Position numbers and translations under genes: made by a program
Assembly: GCA_963969495.1 (NCBI GenBank)
Contig: OZ018328.1
Location: forward strand, 496,001 to 560,000
DNA: 64,000 nucleotides
Reading direction: 5' to 3'
DNA from: Ceratothoa steindachneri
Taxonomy: Eukaryota; Arthropoda; Malacostraca; Isopoda; Cymothoidae
The notes under the pieces: generated by a model
What the model was told of the DNA's origin: nothing
Database searches by the model: none
Seen by the model: the letters and a program-made list of their open reading frames with translations, nothing else
Part shown: positions 33,706-44,469 of the stretch, one piece after another
Position numbering within the stretch: the stretch's first letter is position 1
Layout: each line of letters opens with the position of its first letter

Positions 33706-34442
33706 TAACAGGAATACATATAACTAGTTATATGCAAGCCTGATAAAGGCATAAATATCAAAAGGTAATGAATGAATTTATATAAATTTATTCATAATAT
33801 ATTTTATAAAACTAATAAATTGAGGAACCACATTTAACATAGAGGTATTAATAGTATGTCAAAAAGGTTAAACTGTTCGCAAGGAAAGCAATTATAATTT
33901 AGATAAATATAATGTAGTGGTCTATCTAATTTGCTTGAAGCTAAATAGTTAAATATGGATATCAAACACCAGGAGTTTTGGAAGATAAAATGATTTACGG
34001 TTCAAACGTGACAGAGTTTTGTCCAGAAAAGTCGAAGGCAACAATTGAAGTTGGGTTTCTTTGTGTATTTTTATTTACATACAAATAATAATTACTGCTG
34101 CTCCCCTTCCCCCTTGGATATATTGCAATTTTATATGGACAAACAACGTGGACGAACCATGTGAGCGCATTACTACGCATTAGTATTACTCGTACCTAAG
34201 GCCCTTTAAAAGATACCTGTGCTATATAAACAGAGATGAAATACCAACCTTGGTACATCACTGGTATTGAAGGATACAGTATTTGCAGACTGAAAGTCAA
34301 AAAACACCATCTGCCTTTGAATATTCAACACAGAATCTTATTTTTGAGGGGCGGCCTCAAAACAAAAGCCCCCCTTAAAATTAGTACCATCAGAAAGAGT
34401 GTAAAAATGCGATTTAGTGGATATGCTTGAGAGCTGAATCAT
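33706..34442. other. No recognised feature
   Basis: AT-rich DNA with short frames only. May include more of the decayed Penelope-like element, but no motif supports it. Confidence 0.4.
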
Positions 34443-35555
34443 GGGAGAAGAAGCAGGCTCTAAGGTGATTTCATCTATGGAGTAGTCCACGATTTTCCTC
34501 CTTTCACGAAGTTTATGGTAGAGTGAGATGTCAAACTAAGAGGCGTGCCATTAAGTTTCCGAGGGGAACTAATCATGGCTAACTCGGAGGGATTCGATAC
34601 ATCCGCTAAAAGTCACTCGTCCGAGAAACGGGTCACATTTGCCTCTCTACCAAACACACTAGCTAGAGCTATCCTCTGAAGGATCATGTTGCCCTTAGCC
34701 AACCTGCTGCCATCACTGGAGCGAATAACGAGGAAATGCTTGAAACCAGAGTGCTCGAAAATGACACATAGCCTCTGAATGATGGGCGCCGATGTAAGTG
34801 AGGGTCCGCTCTGCGCAGTTCTTGCATTCGTCTGGGACTCCACAAACTGGGAAGCCACGGGGTTGGACGGGCTGATCTTGGCTTAGTCGCTTACCGAAAC
34901 GGCAGTTCGTTGATTGAAGCTGCTTCTCCCATCCGCTAGCATGAGCCCCTAAGCCAGATCCCCCCCCCCCCTCAACTAGATCCTTCTCCGAGATGGAGAA
35001 AGTCTTGGTTTTCACAGGGGCACCAGTTGGGGAAGGAATTCCCTCCTCTCTTTGTACAGTTTTGGAGAGTCGAGCTATCAGAGGAGGACCTTGAACCAGG
35101 CACAGGTTCGTCCCGATGGAAGATCCTACCGTCTGAGACTAGGCTGCCTCAGGGACCATGTCCATCTAAGAGGGGAAGTCCATGTGGCCATACCCGCCCC
35201 AGGACATCACAGGTCTCATTGGTCATAAAGTCTTTTTTTCGGGAAAGAGAGGGAGTTACGTACAGTGACCCTCTCTAAGCTCAAAGTTCCAGCCCTCAGG
35301 TCTTTGGAGGTAAGAGGCCTACGGGCCCTATCTTCCCTCCTATTCCTAAGGGGATTGGCCCTATCGTACCTTTCCCACCGAGATTGGTCAGTTATGGGAC
35401 GCCTGCCTTTCTTGTCAGTCCCCTTAGAAAGTAAAGGAAGGACTGCCGCTGGAGAGAGGGAGACACCCGAAGGCACCTCCAGATAAAGGGGTGAGGGGGA
35501 GTCTACACCCATAGGCAAAGGAGAAGCGTTAGCTTCTTGAAGGGGGTCCGAGATG
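34443..35555 (-). pseudogene. LINE-A ORF1 fragment, minus strand
   Basis: Reads on the minus strand from the Ser/Pro-rich N-terminal region (SPSPLYLEVPSGVSLSPAAV near 35,490), through RANPLR, TKTFSISEKDL near 35,005, FKHFLVIRSSDG near 34,745 and VTRFSD near 34,615, to VDYSIDEITLE near 34,480. Several frameshifts separate these. The zinc-knuckle part is missing. On the high-coordinate side it meets the gypsy-type LTR near 35,560, which probably inserted here. Confidence 0.8.
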
Positions 35556-35559
35556 ATGG

Positions 35560-36172
35560 CGGGGAAGAAAGGGGCTCCCTACCTATCCTCGGAACAGGGA
35601 CCAAAGCTTGACGAAGAGATATCTGCTGGTGAGATCATACGACGAGGTACACCTCGAACAGGGGTCGCGGAACTTCGCGGGAAAAAAGACAAACAGTCTG
35701 AACCGATGGACTGACGGACTCTTAATCTCCCGAAGAATGGTAGACTCCCGGTTAAATAGCTGGGTGACCTGTCCGATAGATAGCCCCAGGGCCTTGCCGT
35801 CCTTAGAAGATTCTCGACTTCAGTATATGTAAACTTCACGAAAACGAGTCGTATCGGACAGCGAAGCTTGCCTCATGATAAGGGGGTAGGGTTGGTATGG
35901 CTGCCCCCGCGGCAGAATAGACATTCATGGGAAGCATGGGGTAAGGTTATAATGGCTGCGCCCAGCGTTATCACAGGAAAGGGGAAGCATGGAGCGTCCG
36001 AAAGCAAATACCCCTGGGTCGGGTGACTCAACGCAGGACTGGTTCCTTCTCGAAGATTTTGAACTTCTCTCGCTAAGGTGCACGTGGTTTATAGAGGATG
36101 GGCTGAAAGGGGTGTTCCGAGGGGGACGGGGGGATTCGTCTCACGCTGGTCCTTCAAGGGCATCCCCTTACA
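35560..36172 (-). repeat. 3' LTR of the Gmr1-like element
   Basis: About 613 bp matching the other LTR (GCCCCAGGGC, CATGTAAACTT, ATCGGACAGCGAAGCTTG, GGGTCGGGTGACTCA and TTCAAGGGCATCCCCT blocks). On the minus strand it begins TGTAAGGGGATGCCC and is preceded by a purine-rich AGAAAGGAAGG tract, as expected for a polypurine primer site. The far end is less certain. Confidence 0.75.
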
Positions 36173-36619
36173 TGCCTTCCTTTCTGAAAATGACGTTTTC
36201 CTGATACGTAGAGGAGGGAAAAGGGCATCCCCAAACATAGGAAGAGTCGTGAATAGGAAAGTTTTGACCTCGTTCTACAGATGTACAATAAGGGCGGGCG
36301 TTTAAATTTGAGTCGACACAGCGGTCACCAAATGAAAGAATGACTTCCGTTTAATCCCTGACGCAGAATATATTTAAAAAGGTGTCGTAAATCAGCGAAC
36401 ACAAAAAAACAAAAAAATAAATGAATACAGGAAATAGTTAAATCCGAGTTACAAAAAATTCAATTTAAATAAAGATTCATGAATGAAAAGGGTAGTTGAA
36501 GCATATTTACTACAAAAAAGAAGAAAAATACAACGTCAAAAAAAAACAAAGGACAAATATGTAAAAAAAAAATACAGGAGAACCAAGGAGCATAAACGTA
36601 CACAGATAGGACGGACTTC

Positions 36620-37309
36620 TAGGATTAATATAGGGGGACGAGTACACAGACTTGAGTACCCAATTTTTTTTGGCAGGGTGAGGATATTCGACCGGATTCC
36701 TCCTGAGACCTTCTGCAACACAGTTTCTGTCCCTTTTATGTACACTATTCGGAACTGGTATTCCATTAGAAGTAAACACTAACGCATAAGCCTCCCGTTC
36801 TGGCTTTTACAATTCTTTAAATAGGCCTATGGGCGATGATCGGTTTCGATCACGAATTCTTTACCTAACAAATATGTTTTGAATTTCTGCACGCACCACA
36901 CGATCGCTAGAGCCCCAAGTTCTTTTAGTGCGTAGTTCCTTTCGCGTGACGAGAGCTTCCTGCTAGCGTACGCAATGGGATAACTATTGCCATCTTCTTG
37001 ATACTGGAGCAAAATGCAACCGATGCATTCACTATAAGCAGACGATCGTATCCCAAAAGGTTTGCTCGTGTTCATGAGTCGCAGTATGGGGAGCTCACGT
37101 TAGTTTTTCCTTCAGCTAATGGAGGTGAGTGAGTGGTCGCCTTGAGGTTCCATACAAGGGGGTTCGGGAAACGTTGCTTTAGTAGTGATCAAAGGGGGGT
37201 GTAAAGCGAGGAAATTTGGGACAAAGCGTCTGAAAAAGGATGTCGATCTGAGAAAAGAACGCAATTGCTCTTTAGTACGCGGAAGGGGCATGTCGGCGAT
37301 GTCTTTCAC
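36620..37309 (-). pseudogene. Gypsy-type RT C-terminus and RNase H
   Basis: RNase H removes RNA during reverse transcription. The minus strand reads PLPRTKEQLRSFL and FFRRFVPNF (end of gypsy RT), then YPIAYASRKLSSRERNY, KELGALAIVW and FVIETDH (RNase H), and in a continuing part NGRLMR and FRIVYIKGTE to about 36,640. The first RNase H aspartate is missing (SSAYSECIG in place of TDAS..G.G). RT motifs A, B and C are absent: the frame runs straight from the integrase tail into the end of RT, indicating a deletion of roughly 1 kb. Confidence 0.75.
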
Positions 37310-37387
37310 CTTCTCTTTCTGGGGATTGAAATCAAGATCCGGAGTAGAGTTTTCACGGGGACCGGGAAGCGAAGAGAGAGGGTACTT

Positions 37388-38560
37388 TTAATCAGACTCG
37401 ACACAAACGGTTTGAATTAAATTAAGAGGCTCAGATGGATAAGAGGCTTCCATTACTGCCTCTTCGTCAAGGTCAATTATATTATTAATGAAGGCGCGGC
37501 GGTGATAGCGCTTAAGCATATTTACATGAAACAATTTGTTCCCTGAGTGGGTCTGTATTACATAATCGACTGACCCGCGTGGTTCTATGATTAGGAAAGG
37601 GTCTTTCCATTGGGGCAAGAGTATATTTGTCCCTGTGGGTAGGAGAAGCGACACCTCGTCACCGGGCTTAAATCGCCTTTCCTTTGACCTAACGTCAAAA
37701 TAGGTCCTATACTTTTCCAAGTTTAGGTCTGTATTTTGTAAGCTATATCGGCGCATTCTTCCAAGCGGTTCCTAAGGTCTACTACATAGGAATACGAGGA
37801 TTTGGTGTCATCATCCAGGCGGGGATTGGATAAAAGTTCATTCAATATGCTCATTGGGCCACGGGTATTTCAGCCATGCAAAAGCTCGAAGGGGACTAAT
37901 CCTAAAGTTGAAAGGAGGGTGGGATTTCTCTGCAGCCAAACAGCGCAACCTGCAGGTATCGATGCTATTTTCGGGGTTGAGCATGGTATAACTTTTTTCA
38001 AAATGGTCTTCAGAGTACCATTCAACGGCGGGGTGAAAAGGGGAGGTGAATAGAAGATTGATTATAAGGAGCTTGCTGACGTGTTCCATTAGTTCAGAGG
38101 TGAACTGTTTACATCTGTCCGACAAGATCTCCTTTGGGATGCCGACGCGGTAAAAGATAGAAATCAGGACCTACTCACATGTTACGCTATTTATCTTTTT
38201 TAGGGGAACTGGGTGGAGATATCTCGTTGCAAAATCAACAAGAGTGAGGACGTACGAGTGTCCTTCATAAGAGGGAGGGGGGGGGGCGAATTAGGCTAAT
38301 TAAATCTATTGCCACTCTATAAAAGGGCTATGAGTCAATTGGGGTATTCTGGAGGGGAGAAAGGTGGTATTCGTCATTTTGCTGTCGTCTTTTGACAAAT
38401 GTCGCATGACCTACAAAACTCGATTATTTCTTTGGCAGCACCGGGCCAAAAGAAATAATGGAAGATTCTCTGAGCTGTTTTATTGTGACTAAAATGACCA
38501 GCTAGTAATCTATCATGGGCGAGTTAAAGGACTTGAAGAACATGTGAACGGTGGATACAT
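37388..38560 (-). pseudogene. Gypsy-type integrase (H2C2, DDE core, GPY/F-like end)
   Basis: Inserts the element cDNA. On the minus strand the zinc-binding part reads LAHDRLLAGHF...CRSCDICQK at 38,540-38,390 (H2C2 complete). The catalytic core has VDFATRYLHP near 38,245, SDRCKQFTSEL near 38,125 and TSPFHP with an E a few residues on near 38,050. The C-terminal GPY/F-like module reads RFKPGDEVSLLLPTG, QWKDPFLI and FHVNMLKRY within 37,756-37,388. There are stops at several points. After its end only one stop separates it, in the same frame, from the RT end at 37,309. Confidence 0.8.
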
Positions 38561-38879
38561 AACGAGCGAGTTGGGCTTTTATGCTCACTGAACTAGAGCT
38601 TAAAAGGTGACCATCACTAATGAGATATGCGCTTCCTTTGACCACGGGTACATCCTCGTTCGTCATTTCTCGCTTTTTTTCACAAAGGCTTGGGGATGGG
38701 GCAGTCCTTCTGAGCACTTGCAAAAGTTTGTTTTGAAGGGCTGCAAATTCTGTGGCATAAGGGGGTTGTAATGGCACGGGGTGGAGCAGTGTTCTTTAGC
38801 GCCTGGGCCTTCGTGATGACTGGCTGTGCGACGGGGTTAAGGGAGAGCTTCGGGCTCTGGCCGACCAACACGGCGCACA

Positions 38880-39180
38880 ACTCAATACGGGGCTACTATC
38901 ACCTCGGTCTAACCAGTAAAGTATTTACATTCGAGATAGCGGCGGACCACGGGGAATCGATTTGCACGTCCCAAATAATCGTGGACTACTGCGAATTTAT
39001 CGAGCTCGGAGCCCACTGGAGGGAGCACCTTTTCTGAGACGACGAAGCAAGTGAAGCCAGTATCTCTTACGAGGGTTAACACTCTGCAACCAATAACAGG
39101 TCGATATTCGAACTCAAGCCCACTAGGGGAGCTTTTGTTGGACAGGAAATTGACTTGCTCTCCCGGGGGACTGATTGTTG
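38880..39180 (-). pseudogene. Aspartic protease of the Gmr1-like element
   Basis: The minus strand reads VLTLVRDTGFTCFVVS; the active-site DTG is at 39,064-39,056. It is preceded by ECVNF-like spacer sequence and followed by a TAG and then the linker that leads into integrase (PVITKAQALKN near 38,810, ATEFAALQ near 38,750). No RT sequence lies between protease and integrase. Confidence 0.7.
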
Positions 39181-39369
39181 GGGAAGTTGCTGGCGTTTCA
39201 GGGTGAGCAGGGGGATGAGAAAGGCACTTATTTGATGTATTTGCTAATTATGAGTAGGAATTGTGAGTTTGGGGGAGAGTGGTCTGGGCAGCACCGGACC
39301 ACAGATGCATCACCTCTGTTTTGTCGGTGTTGATGGCAAGCCCAAGATGTCGAAGATGATGTTCAGTGC

Positions 39370-40298
39370 TTCTTGTATCACATGGCCGGTAACACCGCAG
39401 GAAAACACATTATGGCTTTTGAGGGTAATCGGACGCTGAGGGATTATTTATAAGGGGCTTAATATCGCTCGATTCTGGCGGGCTATGGTGCTAGGGCTTA
39501 AATAGACCAGATAGCATCACAAACTTGGAGGAGTTATAGGGGAAACTTGGAGAGGTTACCTTTACTTTGGGACTTCTTGGGGTCTTTCGGGTAAAGGTGG
39601 TGGCTTGACGCGTACACATCTGCCTCTTCTATACATTCCTTGAAAGAACACACGCGTCTGTGCTTCACGAATTCGCAGCTTTCAGACGGTAGTGCAGCAA
39701 TGAATTGATCCCATAAGACAAAATCAAATAGGGACACTTATTCGCGGTTGACTTGAGCTGAGTGCAACCAGAATTGAAAAGTTCTCGGAAGGGTGAATAA
39801 AAATTGGCGCTAGGTCTGGCCAGGAAATATCCTCCATTAGCGGAACTTTTACCTATAGAAATCAAGATTCATGTAAACAGCAGATAAGGATTATGACTTG
39901 AGGGTGGAGTAGTCTAAGGTAGCTTCAGCGAGGATTGAAATGGAAATGTCTCGAAGGTGAGTATTGAAGAGGGGAAGTAGTAGAGCGACTGTATCGGCTT
40001 CAATGTCACAGTGGTTCACTTCGAAAATTTTCTCCAATTGAGTTAAACACTGGCAACTTTACTGATGGGGTTTTGGGGATATTCATTTCTTCGAGCTAAT
40101 GGAAAGGGTTTCTAAATGATTTATCTCAAGCTCACGCTCATCATTTCTTTCTCTTCCTTCCATTTCCGCTTCTCTTTGTTTTGTTTCTCCTTTCTCTCCC
40201 CTTTCATTTCTTTCTTCCTCTTGAATATAGGCAACTAGGTCTTTGCCTGATAACCCAAAGATCTCTTCTTTTTGTCGGAAACATTCAAATAACGACAT
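39370..40298 (-). pseudogene. Gag of the Gmr1-like element
   Basis: The minus strand starts with ATG at 40,298 and a gag-like N terminus (GLSGKDLVAYIQEEERNERG followed by an E/R-rich helix). A later part (39,737-39,534) has the SESCEFVKHRR and EADVYASSH marks of gypsy gag C-terminal capsid. A remnant zinc knuckle (CGVTGHV) is near 39,400. The region between has frameshifts. Confidence 0.65.
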
Positions 40299-40723
40299 CT
40301 TGCTGGTGCAAATGCGCGTCCCGGGAACTTAGGGAAAAGATTATGTGGCTCTTATGATGATTCCTAAAATCCTAAAGGAGATTTAATTACACACTGGTTG
40401 TACGCAATTAATGAAGAAAAGAAAATAAGTAATATTCAAAAATTGATCTCTATATGATAAGTAATTATAGGCCTTTTAATCCTGGACGGGGATTAGTAGG
40501 GGTTTTTAGGGGAGATCGTCTCCCCCAAATAAACCACACACAACGAAAATAAACTTGAAAAAAAAACGGTCACCACAAAAAAATGACCAATCAAAAGAAA
40601 AAATATTAAGAATTGTTCCACTATCTTTGGGTATCCTTAAACGAACTTGGCAAACTGGTAACTGAACAGCTTAACTGGGGAGGAACTTGAAGAGAAAAAG
40701 AGTTCCCCCAATATAAATTCTCC

Positions 40724-42069
40724 GGGAAGAAGGGCGCTCGAAACAGGGGCCAAAGTTTCACGAAGGGAGATCTGCTGGTGAAATCTTACAGGGTACGATT
40801 CGAACAAGGGTTGCGGGACTTGTCGGGAAAACAGACAAACAGTCTGAACGCATTGACATGGGACTCTCAATCTCCTCGAAGAATGGCGGGCTTTGGGTTA
40901 AATGACCGGGTAGTGGTCCGATTGATAGCCCCAGGGCGTGGCCATCCATCGAGGATTCTCATTGTCAGTTTATGTAAACTTAATTCGCGATGACGACCAG
41001 GATCGGACAGCGAAGCTTGTCTTATGATATTGTAGCGGGCCGAAAGCAACACTAAACCCGCGTTCCAACCTTATCCTAGGATTTATGGACCTTGAGAACC
41101 CCGAGGAAGAATTGATACGATTTGATATGCAGTCCTTTACTTTACAAAAAAAGTACAGTTATAATTACAGTTTATATTTACAAACAAAATAAATAAACAC
41201 CGGTGCACGTTCAAAATAAATACTCTTTACAAATTAATCTTCTCCAACCGAAAACAAAATAAGACAGGCTATACAACAAGGTCCACACTATACAATAAGG
41301 TCCACACGACAAATCAAAACAACAACACCCGAACAAGAAGAGGCATATGCATATTACTTGAAGGCTGGGGTGGTGGTAGAAGTAGTTGGCGTCCAATAAG
41401 AAGGGCAAAGGCTCGTCAGCCAATGCAGGTAATGCCCTCCGTTTCATATCTGGTCTGGGCGGATCACTTGCATCTAGGATTTCTCTCGCAGCCTGCTGAA
41501 GCTTCACTCTTTGAAGATACCGGACGCAATACCAGGGTAATATCCCAATGCGCTGGACAAACAATTATTTATATAGATATATATAAACTATCTAAATATT
41601 TAGAAAAATTATATCTTTTGATAAAAGATTATTTTAAGCAAAGTCCAATCTGTTATTATTCATAATAAAAAAATCTGATGCAAATTATACCCACACACTC
41701 ACACAGGGGTAGGGAAAGATATATGTAACGGGGGTGGGAGAATGGCTCTCCAGACACACACACACCACTCCCCCACAATATGAGGTTAGGGTTAGTATGG
41801 CTGCTATCGCTGGGGAAAATATATGCCTGGGAAGCATGGGGTCGGGATAGGACGGCTGCTTTCGCCGATATCGAAGGGAAGGAGGGGGGGGGGGGGGGAG
41901 CGTCCGAGAGCAAATACAGCTGGGTCGGGTGACTCAGCGTGGGCCTGCTTCTTTATCAAAAATTTTAAACTTCCCACGCTAAGTAGCAAATGGTTTAGAG
42001 TTCAGGGGCTGAAAGGGATATTTCGAAGAGGTTTCCTATCGCGCTGGTCTTCAAGGGCATCCCCTCACA
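40724..42069 (-). repeat. 5' LTR of the Gmr1-like element, interrupted
   Basis: Matches the other LTR on both sides of an insertion: 40,724-41,030 and 41,778-42,069 together give about 600 bp, close to the 613 bp of the other LTR. On the minus strand it begins TGTGAGGGGATGCCC. Confidence 0.75.
41031..41777. mobile_element. 747-bp insertion in the 5' LTR, possible solo LTR
   Basis: Starts TGTAGCGGGC and ends CCCCCACA, so it has TG...CA ends, and is flanked by ATAT on each side (41,027-41,030 and 41,778-41,781) as a likely 4-bp target duplication. It is absent from the other LTR. A 117-codon minus-strand frame inside has no recognised motif. Size and ends suit a solo LTR of another family; no internal region was seen. 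Confidence 0.6.
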
Positions 42070-42507
42070 GATACCACACTTGGGCAAATTAGTAGCCATA
42101 GAGTAGAGTCGGTTGTGGTTGCGCCATAACTGCATTTGAGTGTGGTAGTGAGTTTGTGTGTGTGTAGACCTTTGTAAATATTTCCTTATTCTAAGTCCAA
42201 ATTACATTACCTTGTCTACGCTTGGTATTCTTACTTTAAAAACAAACAAACAACTTTATTGCGGATTTCGGTGATCCATAAAAAAAATAAAAATACATTA
42301 CAATTTTGAAGTATACCACTATCTTACTGCTAATACTTATTCACCTATTTACATGAACTGTCAATCTACTAATATTTAATATTGCCGGATTAATGCAATG
42401 GGTAATATTTATCATGTGAGTAGTAATTTCAGAAAGATACCTAGAGTCTGTGTTTTCTTCATTTTCTTGTTTTTTTATATATATATTTTTTAGGTGATTC
42501 TATTTGG

Positions 42508-42588
<81 letters not shown>

Positions 42589-44090
42589 GAAGCGTTTTAA
42601 ATCAAGAAAATTGACTACATAGTATACATATTATTAAATTTATTTAGAAGGTATCACTATCAATAATCATAGGGTTGAAACAAGAAATTAGTAAAAACCT
42701 TGGTTTAATGATGAATGAGAATTTAACTTCACAAAAGCAAATTAACACAGTCCTTAAAAGCTGCTATCATCATTTTAAAAATATGTACTCATCAGAAAAT
42801 ATATTAAACCTAAGTTTATTAAAATACTGGTTGTAAATTAGATTAAGGAGGGGTGGATTGCTGCAATTTCATTTATTTCAATCTCCCTAAATATCTTCTT
42901 GGAAAATTGCTAATCACAATCAATAAAGGAGCAAGACTCAGTAATTTAAGAAGACGATAGCGCCGCTTACTTAAACATGTTTTAGCCGCCATTGTTTGTT
43001 TTTCAGCAGAAATCTATTGAGACGACGAAGTTTGTTTCCTTCAAACGCGCATATTGATTCGCGTTTAATCCCAGTTCAAATCTACAAGGCGCCATTTTTG
43101 TATTCAGTTACAAAATTCCAGAAATTAACCACAATTTTTTTAAATGAGAAAAAAAACAGAAAATAATTTTAACTTACTTTATTGTGTGTGTGTATGGAGA
43201 GGATGGGGGGCATAACACGTAAATAGCGGCGATGAAGTGATTTTGAAAAAAAGAAGTCTCAATTAGAGCCGAATGTTTGAAATAATGGCGATTTCTCTCG
43301 CCCGTCTCACAATTATGTTTTGTTTTAGGACATTTAAACGAAAAATGTTTCTTGGATCGCTAACGCTTGACCAAACTCCTTACAATTAAATTGAACTTTA
43401 ATTAATTTATGATCTGCTAAAAATGTTATACATTTTTCTTGATCGCTAAAGAACCCGGAAAGTTCGAGCCTAGTTTTAGGTCAAATTGCACACAAGGAAT
43501 CCATGTTAAAACTGAAACGCAGTATATAGCATCGTCCTCAAAAACTAGTTCCTCTATTTGATCTTGCTAAGTATTTTGAAATGTATAAAAATAGTCAAAA
43601 AGTGCAAAAGGTTCATGGATGAAAAATAAATATACAGTGATCTTAAATGGGATAAAAAAATCAATTATCCAGTCATTAATATCGTCAGCCCTCCTCCACG
43701 AGTCGCAGAAGCGATTCTGCTGAGGAAAAAAAGTTTGAATTAACATTAGTTAAGTTATTTTATATAAAAAAATCCGATTATATCGGGGAGGGGGTTGCGT
43801 CCCCCAGACTCCCACCCACGAAATTACTGAAATCTTAGGGTCATTGCTGGGAGATACCCCCAACGAGCAGGGCCCTCAAAATTCGTCAAAAAAGGTGAAA
43901 CATATTGGAACATGCAACTACGACTACGGATCTTTAGGTTTACCATAAAAAATGACAAAATTTCGAAAAATGAAATTTCTTCAGAATTGTATAAATAAAT
44001 AGGTATTCGTATGTAATTCGACGAACTGAATAAATTTGCTTCTATAACTTTATTTGATTAGAAGACTAAAACCTAGGGAATGACGGCGCT
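42070..44090. other. AT-rich DNA with (TA)n at 42,515-42,585
   Basis: Holds a (TA)n microsatellite and otherwise no frame longer than chance, no motif and no clear repeat. A short GC patch near 43,785-43,815 can form a small hairpin (GGGGGTTGCGTCCCCC). Confidence 0.5.
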
Positions 44091-44099
44091 ACATTCGTC

Positions 44100-44460
44100 T
44101 TAAATGCCCGTGAGAGAATCACTAATAAATCTTCATTGGCTCCCTGTGCAAGCAATATAATTAATTACAAGATATCCTGCATTGTCCATAACATTGCTCT
44201 CAAGTAAACCGACCTACCTCGGTTCTAAACTACAATTAAATGTTTGAAATTTATTGATTTAGAACTAAACTTCATACCCCTAGAGTTAAAAAAAATTATG
44301 GTAAACGTTCTTTTTGATATGCTGCCCCTAGTGTTTACAATAGTTTGCCATTACATCTGACAAACATTGAAACTATACACCAATTTAAGAGGAAGTTGAA
44401 GACCCATTTATTCTCTATTGCCTATGATTTGGAAACTGCCACCATAATAAATAACTTTAA
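44100..44460 (+). pseudogene. L2/CR1-group LINE relic, ORF2 C-terminus
   Basis: In shifting plus-strand frames: LHWLPVQA near 44,133, then near 44,290 KKNYGKRSF.YAAPSVYNSLPLHL and FKRKLKTHLFSIAYD near 44,385-44,425. These are end-of-ORF2 marks of L2/CR1-type LINEs. Heavily decayed. Confidence 0.6.
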
Positions 44461-44469
44461 AGTCTAACA

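Larger units (their letters stand above)
35560..42069 (-). mobile_element. Gypsy-type LTR retrotransposon with integrase before RT (Gmr1-like order)
   Basis: LTR-like direct repeats at 35,560-36,172 and 40,724-42,069 (the latter with a 747-bp insertion) bracket, on the minus strand, gag, protease, integrase and the end of RT with RNase H, in that order. Integrase and RNase H are of gypsy/Ty3 type, but integrase comes first, as in Gmr1-like elements and Ty1/copia. The RT palm is deleted and all domains carry stops or shifts, so it is a relic. Confidence 0.75.

Noticed and set aside
33721..33770. Hammerhead ribozyme in the Penelope-like element
   Set aside because: GCCTGATAAAGGC recalls the start of such a motif, but the conserved CTGATGA core and GAAA box are not both present.
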